Source of the DNA: Streptomyces ureilyticus
Lineage (GTDB): Bacteria > Actinomycetota > Actinomycetes > Streptomycetales > Streptomycetaceae
Length of the DNA stretch: 34,993 nt
Assembly: GCF_011045025.1 (NCBI RefSeq)
Contig: NZ_JAAKZX010000094.1
Span: 1 to 34,993 of the forward strand
Reading direction: 5' to 3'
The translations under genes were made by a program, and so were the position numbers. The notes beneath the pieces are model-generated. The model saw only the letters and a program-made list of their open reading frames with translations. It was not told the origin of the DNA and ran no database searches. Positions 14,381 to 22,145 of the stretch are shown here, piece after piece; position 1 is the stretch's first letter; every line of letters starts with the position of its first letter.

Positions 14381-14719
14381 ATGCCGGAGCGGTCTCCAGC
14401 AGAACGGGTGCTCGCCCGCTCGTTTACCCAAGGACGCACGAGATTCAACGTCCGCGACCTGCAGATCGACCACCACCAGGACCGCAGCGTGACGATGACG
14501 TACCGGCTCGACATCGCGGAGCCGAATCGCCTGGAAGAACGCTGGGAAATCGCGCTGCCGTGGAGCGACAAGTCCTTCGTGGACGTCTTCACCTCACCCG
14601 CACCCGAGCCTGGTCGACTGGAGATGCTGACCTCCTTGGTCCGCAGCCTCCTAGGGGAGTGGTGGGAGACCAAGGGCTATGAGCGACAGGCGGCGAAGAT
14701 GGGGCGCCGCTTGTACTGA
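14381..14719 (+). CDS. Small cytosolic protein, possible immunity partner
   Basis: A 112-residue soluble protein without signal peptide or membrane segment. Alternating hydrophobic patterns (RTRFNVRDLQIDHHQDRSVTMTYRLDI, ERWEIALPWSDKSFVDVFTS) suggest a beta-sheet, followed by a C-terminal helix (LEMLTSLVRSLLGEWWETKGYERQ). I do not recognise the family. A strong SD (GGGAGAGGGG) precedes the ATG. Its position 97 bp after a secreted disulfide-rich protein is what an immunity or regulatory partner would show, but a hairpin separates them and nothing else supports the link. Confidence 0.65.
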   Translation: MPERSPAERVLARSFTQGRTRFNVRDLQIDHHQDRSVTMTYRLDIAEPNRLEERWEIALPWSDKSFVDVFTSPAPEPGRLEMLTSLVRSLLGEWWETKGYERQAAKMGRRLY

Positions 14720-14751
14720 GCTGGATCTTCGCCGGGGTTCGCCCGTGACGG

Positions 14752-15303
14752 TCACGCCTGGTGCAGCGGGTCGCGCATCATCGAGGCGAACACGGGGGAG
14801 TCGGGAAACGGCTGCTGCTCACCGATCTTCTCGTACCCCCAACGCTCATATACGGCTTGGACTTTGCCGTCTCCTGCCATCGGGTTGGCCAGCAGCGTGA
14901 CTCGCTCTTCGCCTCTGCCCGCCAGCAGTTGTTCGTGGATGCGGTGAGCGAGGCCGGTGCCGCGCCACGGGCGTCGGAGCACGATCTCGTTCAGCGCGAG
15001 GGTGCGCTTGCCTGTCTCGATCGTGTATCCGCCGGGCAGCGGGGCGGTCATGGATGTCCACCAGCGGGTGTCGGGGCCGAGCGGGGTGGCGTATGCGAAG
15101 CCTGCGGGCTCGGTGCCGTCGTACGCGATGACCGCTTCCCAGCCGGGTTCCGTACGGTGGCTGGTCAGACGGTCGTTGAAGCGTTCGGCGGAGTAAAAGG
15201 ACCCGGTGAGGCCCAAGTCGCTCTGGCGGACCTCGACATGGATGTCCACGATCGTCTGCCGCACCTGGTCGATGTTGGTGCAGTGCCGCAGATCCAGGCT
15301 CAC
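14752..15303 (-). CDS. GNAT family N-acetyltransferase
   Basis: A 183-residue acetyl-CoA-dependent acetyltransferase. The N-terminal VDIHVEVRQSDLGLTGSFYSAERF region is followed by the central strands (GWEAVIAYDGTEPAGFAYATPLG). The acetyl-CoA-binding motif A is ALNEIVLRRPWRGTGLAHRIHEQLL, with R-x-x-x-R-G-T-G-L as the pyrophosphate loop. It ends with AVYERWGYEKIGEQQPF. Acceptor is unknown. The GTG at 15303 follows an AGGGAG SD. A decayed copy of its N-terminal coding region is found at 18370-18430. Confidence 0.87.
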   Translation of the reverse strand: MSLDLRHCTNIDQVRQTIVDIHVEVRQSDLGLTGSFYSAERFNDRLTSHRTEPGWEAVIAYDGTEPAGFAYATPLGPDTRWWTSMTAPLPGGYTIETGKRTLALNEIVLRRPWRGTGLAHRIHEQLLAGRGEERVTLLANPMAGDGKVQAVYERWGYEKIGEQQPFPDSPVFASMMRDPLHQA

Positions 15304-15468
15304 AGGGGCTCCCTTTCGGTTGGCGATTGATACGTACCTACCCCGTATGACGCTCGCGGCCGCTGCAACTCGATCCGCCGACCCGCGAGTTGAACCGATC
15401 GACGCCGCTCTCGAGCACGTGGAGCAGTCCTTTCGAGTCCGCCCGGGCTACGCCCGGCGTGGAGCCGG

Positions 15469-15690
15469 TTACGTCAGTTCCAGACCGCCGTCGACGGTGA
15501 GGACCTGGCCGGTGAGCCACGTACTGGCTGGATCAGCCAGGCGCAGGATCCAGGGGGCGATCTCGCGTGGGTCGCCGCGACGGCCGAGAGGGATGCGGGC
15601 GGCCTCCTCCTGCTTGATCTGCTCGACGGTCGCCGCGGGCAGCCCGGCCGCGGCCAGGGCCTGGCTCTCGGTCGGCCCGGGAGAGTCACG
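15469..15690 (-). pseudogene. Short-chain dehydrogenase C-terminal remnant
   Basis: About 74 codons match the end of an SDR: SPGPTESQAL, then EEAARIPLGRRGDPREIA, WILRLADPASTWLTGQ and VLTVDGGLELT. Everything upstream, including the Rossmann Gly-rich motif and the Tyr-x3-Lys catalytic pair, is missing, and the upstream sequence is AT-richer and unrelated. Cut off by deletion or insertion near 15693. Confidence 0.82.
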
Positions 15691-15873
15691 TTGCAAGTGG
15701 CCGTACGTGGGGAATGGTGAATTCTGAGAACTTTGTCGGAGCGCGAGAGCAATCTGGCTTTCGCGTATATTTCGCGTATATAACGACAGGCGTTGTCGAC
15801 GCCGCGCATAGGGAAGGAGCGTCGCAGCAATTGGCACTCAGTATGAGGGCGTGTATGGCATGAGCTGACACAC

Positions 15874-15879
15874 TATAGT
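15874..15879 (+). promoter_or_regulatory. -10 box of a probable leaderless transcript
   Basis: TATAGT ends six bases before the ATG at 15886. That spacing places the transcription start at the start codon, and no SD is present. The -35 region is weak. Confidence 0.45.
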
Positions 15880-15885
15880 TCCCGC

Positions 15886-16704
15886 ATGACGCCTGAGATA
15901 TTGGACAAACTGGACCGGTACCGTGCGGAGATGGTGAGGCGGAATATCCCCTCCGGCGTCGTGGAACAGTGGATAGGTGCCGCCCTCCCTTGTGCGACCC
16001 TGACGCTGGACGGGGACGGGCCCGTCGTGGGCCGCTATGGCGGCCCCGTGCTACTTCCTCCCGGCGCCCCAGGCCCCGAGTTTCCATTCGTCGCCTCGCT
16101 TAATTGTGCAGATCTGCCCGAAAAGGTGACGGGACTTCCACTGCCGCCCGACGGTCGTCTGCTGCTCTTCGCGTTCCCCGACCTGGACGGTGGCGGTCAA
16201 GTGATGTACGTCCCTGAGGGGGCGGCCGTCGAAAAACGGGCAATTACCTTCGAGTACTACGACGAGGATCCGGATTGCCTGGAGATATCAGAGCAATACC
16301 CGCAGGGGGACCTGCGCATGGCCGCCGATGTGTCCCTGCCGTTCCACACCTCGAAGGCGAAGGCCACGGACCATGGCTGGCGGGGCGAGGACCTTCCCTG
16401 GGCTCCCTACGCGAGCATCCACTCGGATTTGTGGAACGTCGTGGACGGCCGTGAATTCCCCCGCGGCGGGTGGGTGCAAGTGGGCGGGTACGCCCGGGAG
16501 GAATGCATGGACGTGAACCCCGTAGAAACGGCTGCGATCTCCTCGGATGAGACCTGGGACCTTGAGGACTGGGTGCTGTTGGCGGACTGGAATCCCAGCA
16601 TCGAGGGCAGGGAAGGCTTTTCACTTCACTGGGCGATCCGGAGGCAGGAGCTGGCCGCCCGACGCTTCGAGCGAGTATCTGAGTCGATGCACTGGAACCC
16701 GTGA
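15886..16704 (+). CDS. DUF1963 (YwqG-like) protein
   Basis: A 272-residue cytosolic protein. The N-terminal PVVGRYGGPVLLPPGAPGPEFPFVASLNCADLP block and the later LLLFAFPDLDGGG are the hallmark of DUF1963/YwqG, whose members are of unknown function and often sit near toxins or as antidote-like genes. The middle contains ITFEYYDEDPDCLEISEQYPQGDLRMAADVSLPF, and the C-terminal half has GGWVQVGGYAREECMDVNP and WVLLADWNPSIEGREGFSLHWAI. GC content appears lower than in neighbours, and the flanks are decayed, so it may have been acquired. It probably starts at 15886 as a leaderless message. Confidence 0.82.
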   Translation: MTPEILDKLDRYRAEMVRRNIPSGVVEQWIGAALPCATLTLDGDGPVVGRYGGPVLLPPGAPGPEFPFVASLNCADLPEKVTGLPLPPDGRLLLFAFPDLDGGGQVMYVPEGAAVEKRAITFEYYDEDPDCLEISEQYPQGDLRMAADVSLPFHTSKAKATDHGWRGEDLPWAPYASIHSDLWNVVDGREFPRGGWVQVGGYAREECMDVNPVETAAISSDETWDLEDWVLLADWNPSIEGREGFSLHWAIRRQELAARRFERVSESMHWNP

Positions 16705-17053
16705 AAAGAACTCACCGCCTGGAGGTGTTGGTCTGAGCTGGGTGCCCGCGCGCGTGAGTACGTTGTGGCAAAACGGAATCCGAGTTCCCTACTGAGGGCG
16801 AGGGAAGACGCTGTCCGCCGGCCGGCGGGCAGTCAACCGATCCCTGGGTTGCGAGTCGGCGAAGGACCGTTGGGAGGGGTGGATTCCGGGCGATCGTTGA
16901 GCCATGCCGAAACTTGCCGACCAGCAGCCCTCCCACGGAGAGGGCGTTTTCCTGGCAGTCCACACGCTGGGGTACTGGCCCTGACCCAGAGGCAGTCACA
17001 GCTTCCTGACAGACCCTGCTGAGGCGGATGTTCCGCCCGTACCGTCGAGCGGT
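16705..17053. other. Unassigned intergenic stretch
   Basis: 349 bases without a convincing gene. A minus-strand frame (16712-16999) reads ENALSVGGLLVGKFRHGS and looks fairly protein-like, but it lacks an SD and has no recognised domain. It could be a remnant of a mobile gene or a conserved non-coding element. GGCTCAACGATCGCCC on the minus strand and GAGGGCGTTTTCC on the plus strand show no clear hairpin. Confidence 0.35.
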
Positions 17054-18307
17054 ATGAGCCGAGGTCGGGTACTGGCGTTTCTGCTCGCAGGCGCGGTGAC
17101 CGCGGTGCTCGTCGTTCTGGGAGTCAGCCAGCAGACGTCAGGCACGAAGGGCACGGACGGGACGGGCGGGGCGAAGGGGAAGGGGACGGGGCCCTTCACG
17201 ATCGCCGTCGTCACCCGCGACGCCGGCCAGGACCGTGCCGGTGCGGCCCGCGTCGCTCTCGCCGAGCTGCGGGATCTGCTGCGCGACAACAAGGCAGAGG
17301 GCAGGCTGCCGCTGGAGTTCGTCGCCGTGGCCCCGAGGGACGGCCTGACGCTCGACAGGCTGCGGCGGGACCATCCGCGGCTCGTGGCGGCCATCGCCGA
17401 CGACGCCGACCTGGACATCATGGACCAACTCGGCGCACCGGAACCGGTGGTCGGGACCTGCCGCTGGGAGAACCCGCCCGGCCTCAGCCGCAGCTTCCAG
17501 TGGACCGTCGCCCCGGAGATCACCGATGTGGGCTGGCAAGTGCGGGCCTACCTGGGCAAGAAGCACCGCACGCAGCAGGTGGTCGTCTTCGGCGCCTACG
17601 GCTCCGACGCCATCGAGGCAGAGCAGCTGGGGCAGGGCGCACCCGGCCCGGAGTGGGAGGATCCGAAGCTGCCCCCGACGGCGGTGCACATCAAAAGACC
17701 GGGCGCGATGTCCGCCCCGGAGCTGCGCTCGGCCCTCTCCGGCGGGCGCGGCGACGCCGTGTATCTCGCTGGTTCGAGCTTCACTCTCAGAGACGACCTG
17801 CGCGCCTTGGCCCGCGCCGGCTTCCGCGGCCCCGTGCTGTACACCCCTTGGCTGCTCAACACCTGCGTGAAGGCGGAGCGTGAGGATCCGGGCCAGGTCC
17901 CGGACGGCATCACCCTGTACCGCGTCGGCACGGCCGGGCCCGGCGCCGTACGGGCCGAGGACTGCGTCAAGGGTGAAACGGAGTTCTGTCCGTATCTCCT
18001 GCGGTTGCCCGACAGGCCCGGCGCCCTGGAGGAGTACGAGGCGGCGCAGACGCTGATCCGGGTGTACCGGACCGTGTGGGTCGAGGGCCGCGGAACCACG
18101 CCGTCCGACCCGGAGGAGATGGCCTCGGCGCTCCAGGGGAGCCTCAACGGGCAGATCGTGCGCGGCCTTTCGGGCTGGTTCGAGGTGGGCGGCCCACCCG
18201 GGGACGGCCACACGCTCGGCTTCGGACACGACATATGGCTGGAGCGGTGGGCGGCTGGGGACGGGGGCTGGACCGTCCTCGGGCCGGTCTCCGCCGAGTA
18301 CGGGTAG
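17054..18307 (+). CDS. Exported type 1 periplasmic-binding-like protein
   Basis: A 417-residue protein with an N-terminal hydrophobic anchor or signal (VLAFLLAGAVTAVLVVLGVSQ, about 6-26), then a Gly/Thr/Lys-rich linker and a domain resembling branched-chain amino acid binding proteins. The pattern includes PFTIAVVTRDAGQDRAGAARVALAELRDLL, VVVFGAYGSDAIEAEQL, DAVYLAGSSFTLRDDLRALARAGFRGPVLYTPWLL and DRPGALEEYEAAQTLIRVYRTV. No Cys lipobox is visible, so it is probably membrane-anchored rather than a lipoprotein. No transporter genes are adjacent, so it may be a ligand sensor rather than an uptake component. Start by ATG at 17054; the SD is weak. Confidence 0.72.
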   Translation: MSRGRVLAFLLAGAVTAVLVVLGVSQQTSGTKGTDGTGGAKGKGTGPFTIAVVTRDAGQDRAGAARVALAELRDLLRDNKAEGRLPLEFVAVAPRDGLTLDRLRRDHPRLVAAIADDADLDIMDQLGAPEPVVGTCRWENPPGLSRSFQWTVAPEITDVGWQVRAYLGKKHRTQQVVVFGAYGSDAIEAEQLGQGAPGPEWEDPKLPPTAVHIKRPGAMSAPELRSALSGGRGDAVYLAGSSFTLRDDLRALARAGFRGPVLYTPWLLNTCVKAEREDPGQVPDGITLYRVGTAGPGAVRAEDCVKGETEFCPYLLRLPDRPGALEEYEAAQTLIRVYRTVWVEGRGTTPSDPEEMASALQGSLNGQIVRGLSGWFEVGGPPGDGHTLGFGHDIWLERWAAGDGGWTVLGPVSAEYG

Positions 18308-18736
18308 GGGGGCGGGCCGCGCGCGCCGTACGGCTCCTGCCGAAGGCGTCAGCGGCCGCCGCTCCTCCTGAGCGTTCGGCGGTGTAGAAGGCCCGGTGAG
18401 CCCCGAGTCGCGCTGAAGGACCTCGACATGAGCGGCGCCGTGACTTCGAGAGCCGGGACGGCCAGCTGATGACGCTGTTCGTCTGCTCGAAGATCCTCGG
18501 ACCGGCAGCCCACCCCGCAGATCCTCGACTGGGGCCGGCGCGCCGGATGGCGGAGCAGGTTGTGGTGGAGCTACAGGTGGACCACCGCCGCAAGCCGCCA
18601 CGACGGGGCTGCTCGTAGACGTCACAGCCAGGGGCGGTGGAACGACGGCATGCCCCCAGTACGGTGATCGTCGCTGTGCTTGCCGGGGCAGCCGTCGACA
18701 ACGGTCGCCGGACCGCTGGGATGAAGGGGGCGATGG
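18308..18736. other. Gene-free stretch with an acetyltransferase remnant
   Basis: Nothing intact. 18370-18430 is a decayed copy of the GNAT gene's 5' region. From about 18433 to 18620 a plus-strand frame reads MTLFVCSKILGPAAHPA and MAEQVVVELQVDHRRKPPR before a stop; I cannot assign it, and it may be another fragment. Confidence 0.5.
18370..18430 (-). pseudogene. GNAT acetyltransferase fragment
   Basis: This stretch aligns base by base with 15180-15240, inside the intact GNAT gene, with one single-base deletion and several substitutions. Minus-strand translation gives HVEVLQRDSGLTG where the intact protein has HVEVRQSDLGLTG; the frame then shifts. Only about 61 bp survive. Confidence 0.75.
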
Positions 18737-19420
18737 ATGCGGGTCGACCAACTGTGGCGATATCCGGTGAAGTCGGTGGGTGGTGAGCGACTGACCGCCG
18801 CCACGATCGGTGTGCTCGGAATCGAGGGTGACCGGGGCATCGCCATCCACGACGAGCGGGAAGAGGTCACCTGGGCCGGTGCGGTTCCGGCGCTTATGCG
18901 ATTGCGGGCGGTCACCCTCGGGCCGGGCGTGGCCGAGCTGGTTCTGCCGGACGGCCGGCGGTTCCGCTCCGATGCGCCTGACGCTGCCAGTCGGCTCAGT
19001 GCGGCTGTACAGGCCAAGGTCACGCTGGCCGAGCACCAGCCGCACCGGCCTGACACCGCGCTCCATGTATTGACAACGACGGCGCTGCGCAGCCTCGGCT
19101 CGACGCTGCCGGACAGTGCGATAGACGCCAGCCGGTTCCGGCCCAACCTGGTGCTCGACGACGTGCCCGGCGACCACGCGACCGGGTACCCCGAGCACGA
19201 TTGGATCGGCCGCCGGATGGCCATCGGCACGCTGCGGTTGCGCTTCACCGAGGGGTGCGACCGCTGCGTGATGATCACCAAGGAGACTCCGACTGTCCCG
19301 CATGACCGCTCCGTGCTGCGCTGGGTCGCCCGCGAGCTCGGCAACGCCCTCGGCGTGTACGCGGCGGTCGAGAAACCCGGCCATGTCCGTATCGGGGACA
19401 AGGCCCGCTGGCTCGACTGA
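18737..19420 (+). CDS. MOSC domain protein (second copy)
   Basis: A 227-residue MOSC-superfamily protein, shorter than the one at 8681. The N-terminal barrel has VDQLWRYPVKSVGGERL and GIEGDRGIAI. The C-terminal domain has DASRFRPNLVLDDVPGD, DWIGRRMAIGTLRLRF and EGCDRCVMITKET; the CDRC cysteine pair corresponds to the cofactor or sulfur-binding site of YcbX/mARC-like proteins. Predicted role is molybdenum-cofactor-dependent redox or sulfur transfer. The ATG at 18737 follows AAGGGGG. After its TGA, the same frame stays open for 27 more codons. Confidence 0.85.
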   Translation: MRVDQLWRYPVKSVGGERLTAATIGVLGIEGDRGIAIHDEREEVTWAGAVPALMRLRAVTLGPGVAELVLPDGRRFRSDAPDAASRLSAAVQAKVTLAEHQPHRPDTALHVLTTTALRSLGSTLPDSAIDASRFRPNLVLDDVPGDHATGYPEHDWIGRRMAIGTLRLRFTEGCDRCVMITKETPTVPHDRSVLRWVARELGNALGVYAAVEKPGHVRIGDKARWLD

Positions 19421-19559
19421 ACCGGCCATCTGGCGATCGAGGCCGCCGGGCTCGCCCGCCAGGAGATGGCCGACACCGCCCTACGCAACTGGTCGCTCAC
19501 CTGAGAACGACCCGGAGTACGATCTTCCCGCCCCTTCTCGCCGTGTTGGAGGAGCAGAC

Positions 19560-19970
19560 GTGACGCAGCAGAACGCAGACGAGCGACTGGGCATCGCCGC
19601 TGCGATCGTCGTCCACGAGGACCGCGTGCTCATGGTGCGGCGCCGCGTCAGCGAGGGCCAGCTCTCCTGGCAGTTCCCCGCGGGCGAGGTCGAGCCAGGG
19701 GAAGCGCGCGAAGACGCCGCCGTGCGCGAAACGAAGGAGGAGACCGGCCTGGACGTGGCCGCCGTCAAGCTCCTCGGCGAACGGGTCCACCCGAAGACGG
19801 GTCGGCTGATGTCGTACACCGCCTGCGAGGTCGTGGGCGGTGCGGCCTACGTCGCAGACGCCGACGAGCTGGCCGAACTCGCGTGGGTGGCGCTCGCCGA
19901 CATCCCCAACTACGTGCCGTACGGGCTCTACGAGCCGGTGCAGCAGCACCTGGATGCCGCTCTGAGGTAA
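19560..19970 (+). CDS. NUDIX hydrolase
   Basis: A 136-residue nucleoside-diphosphate-linked-X pyrophosphohydrolase. The Nudix box GX5EX7REUXEEXGU is complete at residues 42-64 (Gly42, Glu48, Arg56-Glu57, Glu60-Glu61, Gly63). FPAGEVEPGE precedes the metal-binding helix, and ELAELAWVALADIPNYVPYG closes the fold. Substrate is unknown; MutT-like sanitation of oxidised or modified nucleotides is typical. The GTG at 19560 has an excellent GGAGGAG SD, whereas the longer upstream frame reads through the MOSC gene and has no support. Followed by a strong terminator. Confidence 0.88.
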   Translation: MTQQNADERLGIAAAIVVHEDRVLMVRRRVSEGQLSWQFPAGEVEPGEAREDAAVRETKEETGLDVAAVKLLGERVHPKTGRLMSYTACEVVGGAAYVADADELAELAWVALADIPNYVPYGLYEPVQQHLDAALR

Positions 19971-19991
19971 CTCGCCGGTCTGACGACCACT

Positions 19992-20022
19992 GTGGGGCCC
20001 TGCGGTCAGCCCAGGGCCCCAC
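19992..20022 (+). terminator. Perfect 10-bp hairpin terminator
   Basis: GTGGGGCCCT (19992-20001) pairs with AGGGCCCCAC (20013-20022) around an 11-base loop, 22 bp after the NUDIX stop codon. Confidence 0.8.
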
Positions 20023-20229
20023 TTGTCGGCCGCTCCTACTACCGCCAGGGGCGGTTGTCCCGTACCGGAGTGGTGTGGAAGGGGCGGTCGGCTGCGGTAC
20101 GGGCGGCGTCGCACTGCCTGCAGCCGATATCCACGTGGCGGTGCGTCGGCGGGCGGCTTCGGCGCGGCGGTTGGGTGCCGGGGTTGCCGCCGGTGCCGGA
20201 ATCGTCCAACTCCCTCTCCCGGAGGGGGC

Positions 20230-20427
20230 CTAGTCCGGCCGAGCAGTCAAGAACCTGCCCCACGCCTCCGCCGATATCGCGACGTGAGGCCCCTCCGGCC
20301 GCTTGGAGTCCCGTACCAGCACGCCGGCCGGTACGAAGGCGGCCTCCACGCACTCGGTTGTGTTGGCGCCGCTGTACGAGGACTTGAACCAGGCGTGGAC
20401 AGGAGAGAGTTGAGGGGCGGCGGGCAT
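20230..20427 (-). CDS. DUF397 protein
   Basis: A 65-residue protein with the family's landmark sequences WFKSSYSGANTTECVEAA, VLVRDSKRPEGPHVAISAEAWGRFL. DUF397 genes nearly always follow a DUF5753-type XRE regulator in actinomycetes; genetic work on the whiJ type of cluster links such pairs to developmental control. Its ATG directly follows the TGA of the regulator (TGAATG), so the two are co-translated. Confidence 0.92.
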   Translation of the reverse strand: MPAAPQLSPVHAWFKSSYSGANTTECVEAAFVPAGVLVRDSKRPEGPHVAISAEAWGRFLTARPD

Positions 20428-21273
20428 TCATAGCTCCTTGCGGATGCGGTGGATCATGGAGGAGGAAGCCTCCATGTCCAACGCTTGTGCGCGGAGGTAC
20501 TCGAACGCAAGTCGGTAACGCTCCAGTTCTTCGTCCTTCTCGAGGAACAGCGACCCAGTGTGGAAGTCCACGTACACGACGTCGAGGGTGGGTTCGCTGC
20601 CTCCGATGATCACGAAACTTCCGAGGGCTGCGCCGTGGGCCCCTTTGGAGAACGGAAGTACCTGGAGCGTGATGTGCGTGGACTCGGTCGCTTCGAGGAG
20701 CCGGTCGAGCTGCTCCTTCATGATGTCCGGCGAACCGACGACCCGACGGATCACGGACTCATCGAGAATCGCCCACAGCCGAGGGGGCTTTGGCCGGGTG
20801 AGGATCTCCTGCCGCTTCATACGGATGTCCACGAGCCGCTCGATCTCGGTCGGCGCCAGGCGTACTTCGTTGGCCTGTTGCAGAGCCGTGCTGTAGCCGC
20901 GCGTCTGCAGGAGCCCGGGAACGTAGACGCAGGAGAAGTGGTCCTCGCGTACGGCCTCGTCCTCCAGGGTGAGCAGCAGGTTCATGCTCTCCGGGATCGA
21001 GTCGGCGAAGGAACTCCACCAGCCCTGTTGCTTAGCGTCCTTGGCGAGTCCCACAACTGCCGTACGTTCCGCATCACTTGCCCCATACTCGCGGCAGAGC
21101 GCGTCCACCACCAGCCACTTGACCGGTCCGGCCTGGGTCTCGTACCGACTGATCGTGGCCTTGGAAGCTCCGACGAGCCGCCCTGCCTCCTCAAGAGTCA
21201 GCCCCTTGCGAGCCCGAAGTTTGCGCATCATCGCGCCCAGTTGGCGGCGCCGTGTTGTGGTGCGGACCGACAT
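20428..21273 (-). CDS. XRE family regulator with DUF5753 (WhiJ-like)
   Basis: A 281-residue DNA-binding protein. The N-terminal helix-turn-helix (about 9-60) reads QLGAMMRKLRARKGLTLEEAGRLVGASKATISRYE. The remainder is the DUF5753/Scr1-type domain, with DHFSCVYVPGLLQTRGYSTAL, RLWAILDESVIRRVVGS, ITLQVLPFSKGAHGAALGSFVI and DVVYVDFHTGSLFLEKDEEL. It probably controls its own operon and the divergent ATPase gene. The ATG at 21273 has GGAGAGGAG upstream and an upstream in-frame ATG (21318) has no SD. Some annotations call this family Scr1-type antitoxin; a toxin role for DUF397 is unproven. Confidence 0.9.
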   Translation of the reverse strand: MSVRTTTRRRQLGAMMRKLRARKGLTLEEAGRLVGASKATISRYETQAGPVKWLVVDALCREYGASDAERTAVVGLAKDAKQQGWWSSFADSIPESMNLLLTLEDEAVREDHFSCVYVPGLLQTRGYSTALQQANEVRLAPTEIERLVDIRMKRQEILTRPKPPRLWAILDESVIRRVVGSPDIMKEQLDRLLEATESTHITLQVLPFSKGAHGAALGSFVIIGGSEPTLDVVYVDFHTGSLFLEKDEELERYRLAFEYLRAQALDMEASSSMIHRIRKEL

Positions 21274-21368
21274 GCGACTCCTCTCCGCGTGCGCCGGGCG
21301 CCCGCCCGGAGATGCCAATCAGGCTAGGCAGCACGGAAGTTGAAGGACCAGCAGATTCACTCGATAGA

Positions 21369-21380
21369 TTCTCGTGAGAA
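21369..21380. promoter_or_regulatory. Dyad in the XRE/ATPase divergent promoter
   Basis: TTCTCGTGAGAA has perfect five-base arms around GT and lies between the divergent XRE and ATP-binding genes. TTGAAG (21340) and TAGATT (21365) could be a promoter pair, though their 19-bp spacing is long. Candidate operator only. Confidence 0.35.
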
Positions 21381-21490
21381 GTTACATGGCAAGACTTCTC
21401 TGTGTCATGCTCCTCTACAGATCGCTACGCAGTGCAGTCGTGCGAACACGGCGGGCGCAGCACGCGCGTGGCATGGAGGGAGGAGTGGCC

Positions 21491-22123
21491 ATGACCGGCT
21501 ACGAAGTCACCGCACCCCGACTCCGCTGTGTTCTCCCCTTCGAGGCAGAGCCGGCGGAGGTGCCCCTGCTCCGCAAAGCCGCCGCTGCACAACTCGACCA
21601 GTGGGGAATGCGCGAGGCCGCCGAGGAGGCGGAACTGCTCGTCACAGAGCTGGCGACGAACGTCATCAAGCATGTGGGGGAGGGCACTTCGGCGACCTTG
21701 ATCCTCGAACTGCAGAGGGAGCGGCTCCGCGTCGAAGTGCACGACAAGAGCCGCGAGATCCCGTCTCTCAGGACCACTGACTGCGATGAGGAGTGTGGGC
21801 GTGGTCTGCACTTGCTCGCGGCTCTGGCTGTGGACTGGGGGACGGTCCTGTCGGCGGCGGGGAAATCTGTGTGGTGTGAGGTCTCGTTGGATCAGCGCAG
21901 CAACTGCCGGCGGGTCGAACGGGCCGTCGGTGCGCTGGAGAAGTACCGAGCGGACTACCCCGCCACAGCCGTGGATGGACGCAGCAAGGCGGTTCTCCTG
22001 GAGCAGTCCGCCGTCGAGTTGATTGCGGACTTGCTGCACTGGACCGCCGCCCGGGGGCAAGATCCGGATGACGTACTGGATCGGGCCCAGACGCACTACG
22101 AGTTCGAGACGGCTGCTGCCTGA
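21491..22123 (+). CDS. ATP-binding (RsbW/SpoIIAB-like) protein
   Basis: A 210-residue GHKL-fold protein of the anti-sigma-factor kinase type that accompanies WhiJ-like pairs. The N-box is ELLVTELATNVIKHVG (Glu53, Asn57), the G1 box VEVHDKS (Asp85) and the G2 box CGRGLHLLAALA (102-113). After the ATPase domain there is an extra C-terminal segment of about 75 residues, including ELIADLLHWTAARGQDPDDVLDRAQTHYEFE, that is not part of the core fold. It may bind and sequester a sigma or anti-sigma-antagonist protein; the partner is unknown. The ATG at 21491 follows GGAGGGAGGAG. Confidence 0.87.
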   Translation: MTGYEVTAPRLRCVLPFEAEPAEVPLLRKAAAAQLDQWGMREAAEEAELLVTELATNVIKHVGEGTSATLILELQRERLRVEVHDKSREIPSLRTTDCDEECGRGLHLLAALAVDWGTVLSAAGKSVWCEVSLDQRSNCRRVERAVGALEKYRADYPATAVDGRSKAVLLEQSAVELIADLLHWTAARGQDPDDVLDRAQTHYEFETAAA

Positions 22124-22145
22124 CCGTTGGCCTCTCAGCCTGGCC

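Larger units (their letters stand above)
15304..15885. other. Gene-free stretch: SDR remnant and AT-richer leader
   Basis: This interval holds the 3' end of a dead SDR gene (15469-15690). After it comes an AT-richer segment with an 11-bp tandem duplication (TTTCGCGTATA twice, about 15759-15780). Then follows the promoter of the DUF1963 gene. No further coding potential is convincing. Confidence 0.5.

Noticed and set aside
17138..19429. Minus-strand open frame of 763 codons
   Set aside because: Antisense to the binding-protein and MOSC genes; biased composition and no domain. Only its short GNAT-like piece is real, and it is listed as a fragment.
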